64,000 nucleotides of DNA from CAZWCX01 sp964632945 (lineage in GTDB: Bacteria > Planctomycetota > MHYJ01 > WSZJ01 > CAZWCX01): assembly GCA_964632945.1 (NCBI GenBank), contig CAZWCX010000017.1, forward strand, positions 1 to 64,000, in the 5' to 3' direction. This document shows, piece after piece, positions 62,550-64,000 of this stretch; position 1 is the first letter of the stretch, and each line of letters begins with the position of its first letter. The position numbers and the translations under genes were made by a program. Below the pieces are notes generated by a model that had not been told where the DNA came from, searched no databases, and was given only the letters and a program-made list of their open reading frames with translations.

Positions 62550-63626
62550 ATGGGCTCTCAGAAAATCCGGCTGTCCCCGACCGCCCTCGCGGTCGGCCTG
62601 GGAATGGTCGCGTGCTTCCTGCTCGCGGTCCCGTTCCTGCGCGCCGAGGGCGACAGCCCTGCCGGGAAGCGGTTGCGCATCCTCTGCTGGGAAAACTACT
62701 TCGCCCCGGACACCATCTCGAACTTCGAAAAGGAAACCGGCACGGACGTCGAGATCCAGACCTACGGCAGCAACGAGGATCTCTACGACATGCTGACCAC
62801 GGGCCTGGTCGGCGTGGACATCATCTTTCCCAGCGACTACATGGTCAAGAAGCTGATCCAGGAAAACCACCTCGCCCGGCTGATCCCGGCCAAGATCCCC
62901 AACTTCAAGAACCTCTCGCCGCGGTTCCTCAAACTTCCCTACGACAAGACCAACGGCTACTCGGTCCCCTACATGTGGGGCACGACCGGCATCGGGGTCA
63001 ATCGCTCCAAGGTCCAGGGACGCGCCGACACCCTGGCGATCCTGTTCGACGAACAGCACAAGGGTCGGATCACGATGCTCGACGACTACCGGACTTGCAT
63101 CGGCATGGCGTTGAAGTACCTCGGCAAGTCAGCGAATTCCCGCAACAAGGCCGACCTGGAAGCCGCCAAGGAGCTTCTGCTCAAGCAGAAGCCGCTGGTC
63201 GCCAAGTACACGAGCGAGGGATATGCGGAGGCGCTCGCCGAAGGAGAAAGCGACCTTGCCCTCGGCTTCAATGGGGACATCCTGTCCGTCCGGCAGAAGA
63301 ACTTCTCCGTGTTTTACTATGTGCCCGAAGAGGGAACGGTCCTCTGGACCGACAACATCTGTCTGCTGAAGACCTCCGACAAGATCGATCTCGGCCACCA
63401 GTTCATTGACTATCTGCTGCGACCGGACGTCAGCGCGGCGATCACGAACGCCACGTTCTTCGCCTCGCCGAACGAGGCGGCGGAAAAGCTGGTGAAGTCG
63501 GAGATCCTCCGGGACCGGGCGATTTTCCCGACCAAGCGTATCATGGACAAGAGCGAGTTCCTCGAGAACCTCGGCTCCGCCGAACAGATGTACCAGGACA
63601 TCTGGAAGGAAGTGGTCGGGGAGTAA
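62550..63626 (+). CDS. potD: Spermidine/putrescine-binding periplasmic protein
   Basis: 358 residues of the PotD/PotF family. The N-terminal hydrophobic segment (about 11-32) ends near RAEGD. Then LRILCWENYFAPDTISNFEKETGTDV, SNEDLYDMLTTG, VDIIFPSDYMVKKLI, PYMWGTTGIGVN, GRITMLDDYR, ALGFNGDILSV and a C-terminal NATFFASPN-EAAEKL complete the pattern. It delivers polyamine to an ABC importer. potABC genes are not next to it. GGAGG precedes the ATG by 6 bases. Confidence 0.9.
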   Translation: MGSQKIRLSPTALAVGLGMVACFLLAVPFLRAEGDSPAGKRLRILCWENYFAPDTISNFEKETGTDVEIQTYGSNEDLYDMLTTGLVGVDIIFPSDYMVKKLIQENHLARLIPAKIPNFKNLSPRFLKLPYDKTNGYSVPYMWGTTGIGVNRSKVQGRADTLAILFDEQHKGRITMLDDYRTCIGMALKYLGKSANSRNKADLEAAKELLLKQKPLVAKYTSEGYAEALAEGESDLALGFNGDILSVRQKNFSVFYYVPEEGTVLWTDNICLLKTSDKIDLGHQFIDYLLRPDVSAAITNATFFASPNEAAEKLVKSEILRDRAIFPTKRIMDKSEFLENLGSAEQMYQDIWKEVVGE

Positions 63627-63688
63627 GGATCGCGCGGCGCGAGGAGAACCGGGGCGCGCACCCGCCGGGCCTCCGGCGCCCGGCCGGA

Positions 63689-64000
63689 TCAGGCCGGGCG
63701 CGGACCGGCGCCCTTGGCGCCTTCGGCCTTGCGCAGGAGCGCGGCGAATTCCGGCAGGGCCCGCAGCGGGGCGAGGTCGGGATCGCCGCGCAACACCTCG
63801 AGGCGCGCAAACCCGCCCGCCACCGCGGCGTCCAGCAGCTCCATCGCGCGCGCGTTGTCCCCCCGCTTCACCGCGATGCACGCCAGGTTGTACCGGGGGG
63901 TGGTCAAGCTCGGTTGAAGTTCGAGAGCGCGTTCGAGGAACCTGGCTGCGCGCTCGATCTCGTTCAGCTTGACGCAGATGGCGCCGCAATTCGCGTGGTA
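63689..64000 (-). CDS. TPR protein, C-terminal part (start outside window)
   Basis: The frame is open from the right edge to the stop at 63689, 103 codons. It holds two TPR-like repeats (FLERALELQPSLTTPRYNLACIAVKRGDNARAMELLDAAV), then VLRGDPDLAPLRALPEF, a common end for such proteins. The 5' end is missing, so nothing more can be said about domains before the repeats. Confidence 0.7.
   Translation of the reverse strand, partial: YHANCGAICVKLNEIERAARFLERALELQPSLTTPRYNLACIAVKRGDNARAMELLDAAVAGGFARLEVLRGDPDLAPLRALPEFAALLRKAEGAKGAGPRPA

Noticed and set aside
1..64000. CRISPR arrays, insertion sequences, prophage genes, tRNA or rRNA genes
   Set aside because: I found no regular spaced repeats, no transposase or integrase, and no tRNA T-loop/acceptor pattern on either strand by eye.

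Overview
GC-rich bacterial DNA with about 52 protein-coding genes, no rRNA or tRNA, no CRISPR array and no insertion sequence that I can see. Several traits suggest a Planctomycetota-like organism: two Hanks-type kinases with zinc-ribbon or TPR extensions, exported HEAT and HEAT-VWA proteins, DnaJ-type cysteine repeats without a J domain, an FHA-linked hybrid histidine kinase, and many exported proteins of unknown function. This placement is an inference from gene style, not from a marker phylogeny.

Layout. 1-3.8 kb (minus): end of an ABC-2 permease, a secreted HExxH metallopeptidase and a PhoU-like protein. 3.9-11.7 kb (plus): ribH-nusB-ftsY behind a good sigma70-type promoter, then an exported protein, NAD-malic enzyme, a dual-specificity-type phosphatase and FadE. 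11.8-20.3 kb: glycine-zipper lipoprotein, zinc-ribbon Ser/Thr kinase, a stand-alone NuoF-like flavoprotein, and two paralogous HEAT proteins of which only one keeps a VWA domain. 20.4-27.3 kb (plus): ETF-ubiquinone oxidoreductase, the FHA hybrid kinase, a secreted transglutaminase-elicitor-like gene broken by an in-frame TAG, and a small exported protein.

27.3-49.1 kb is the most coherent region. It carries tryptophan 2,3-dioxygenase, a kynureninase-like enzyme, a benzoate/2-aminobenzoate-type CoA ligase, a FAD monooxygenase resembling the N-terminal half of 2-aminobenzoyl-CoA monooxygenase/reductase, a separate OYE-family reductase resembling its C-terminal half, and an SDR-RidA-MarR-enoyl-CoA hydratase-acyl-CoA dehydrogenase operon with a hotdog thioesterase nearby. 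Together these read as oxidation of tryptophan to anthranilate and then CoA-dependent aerobic ring dearomatisation. A creatininase-family hydrolase beside the ligase could supply the missing N-formylkynurenine deformylase. FadE and ETF-QO elsewhere in the window fit the same electron-transfer logic. Divergent promoters at 36.2-36.3 kb and an apparently leaderless, MarR-operator-like promoter at 38.75 kb probably control it.

49.1-64 kb: homoserine dehydrogenase with an insertion in its ACT domain and a trans-sulfuration enzyme behind a promoter with a dyad; two large exported or membrane TPR and zinc-finger proteins; a PilB/GspE-like ATPase preceded by a potentially structured 5' region; serS; a STAS protein; a PilZ protein; a zinc-ribbon membrane protein; a lone PotD; and the end of a TPR gene cut by the window edge.
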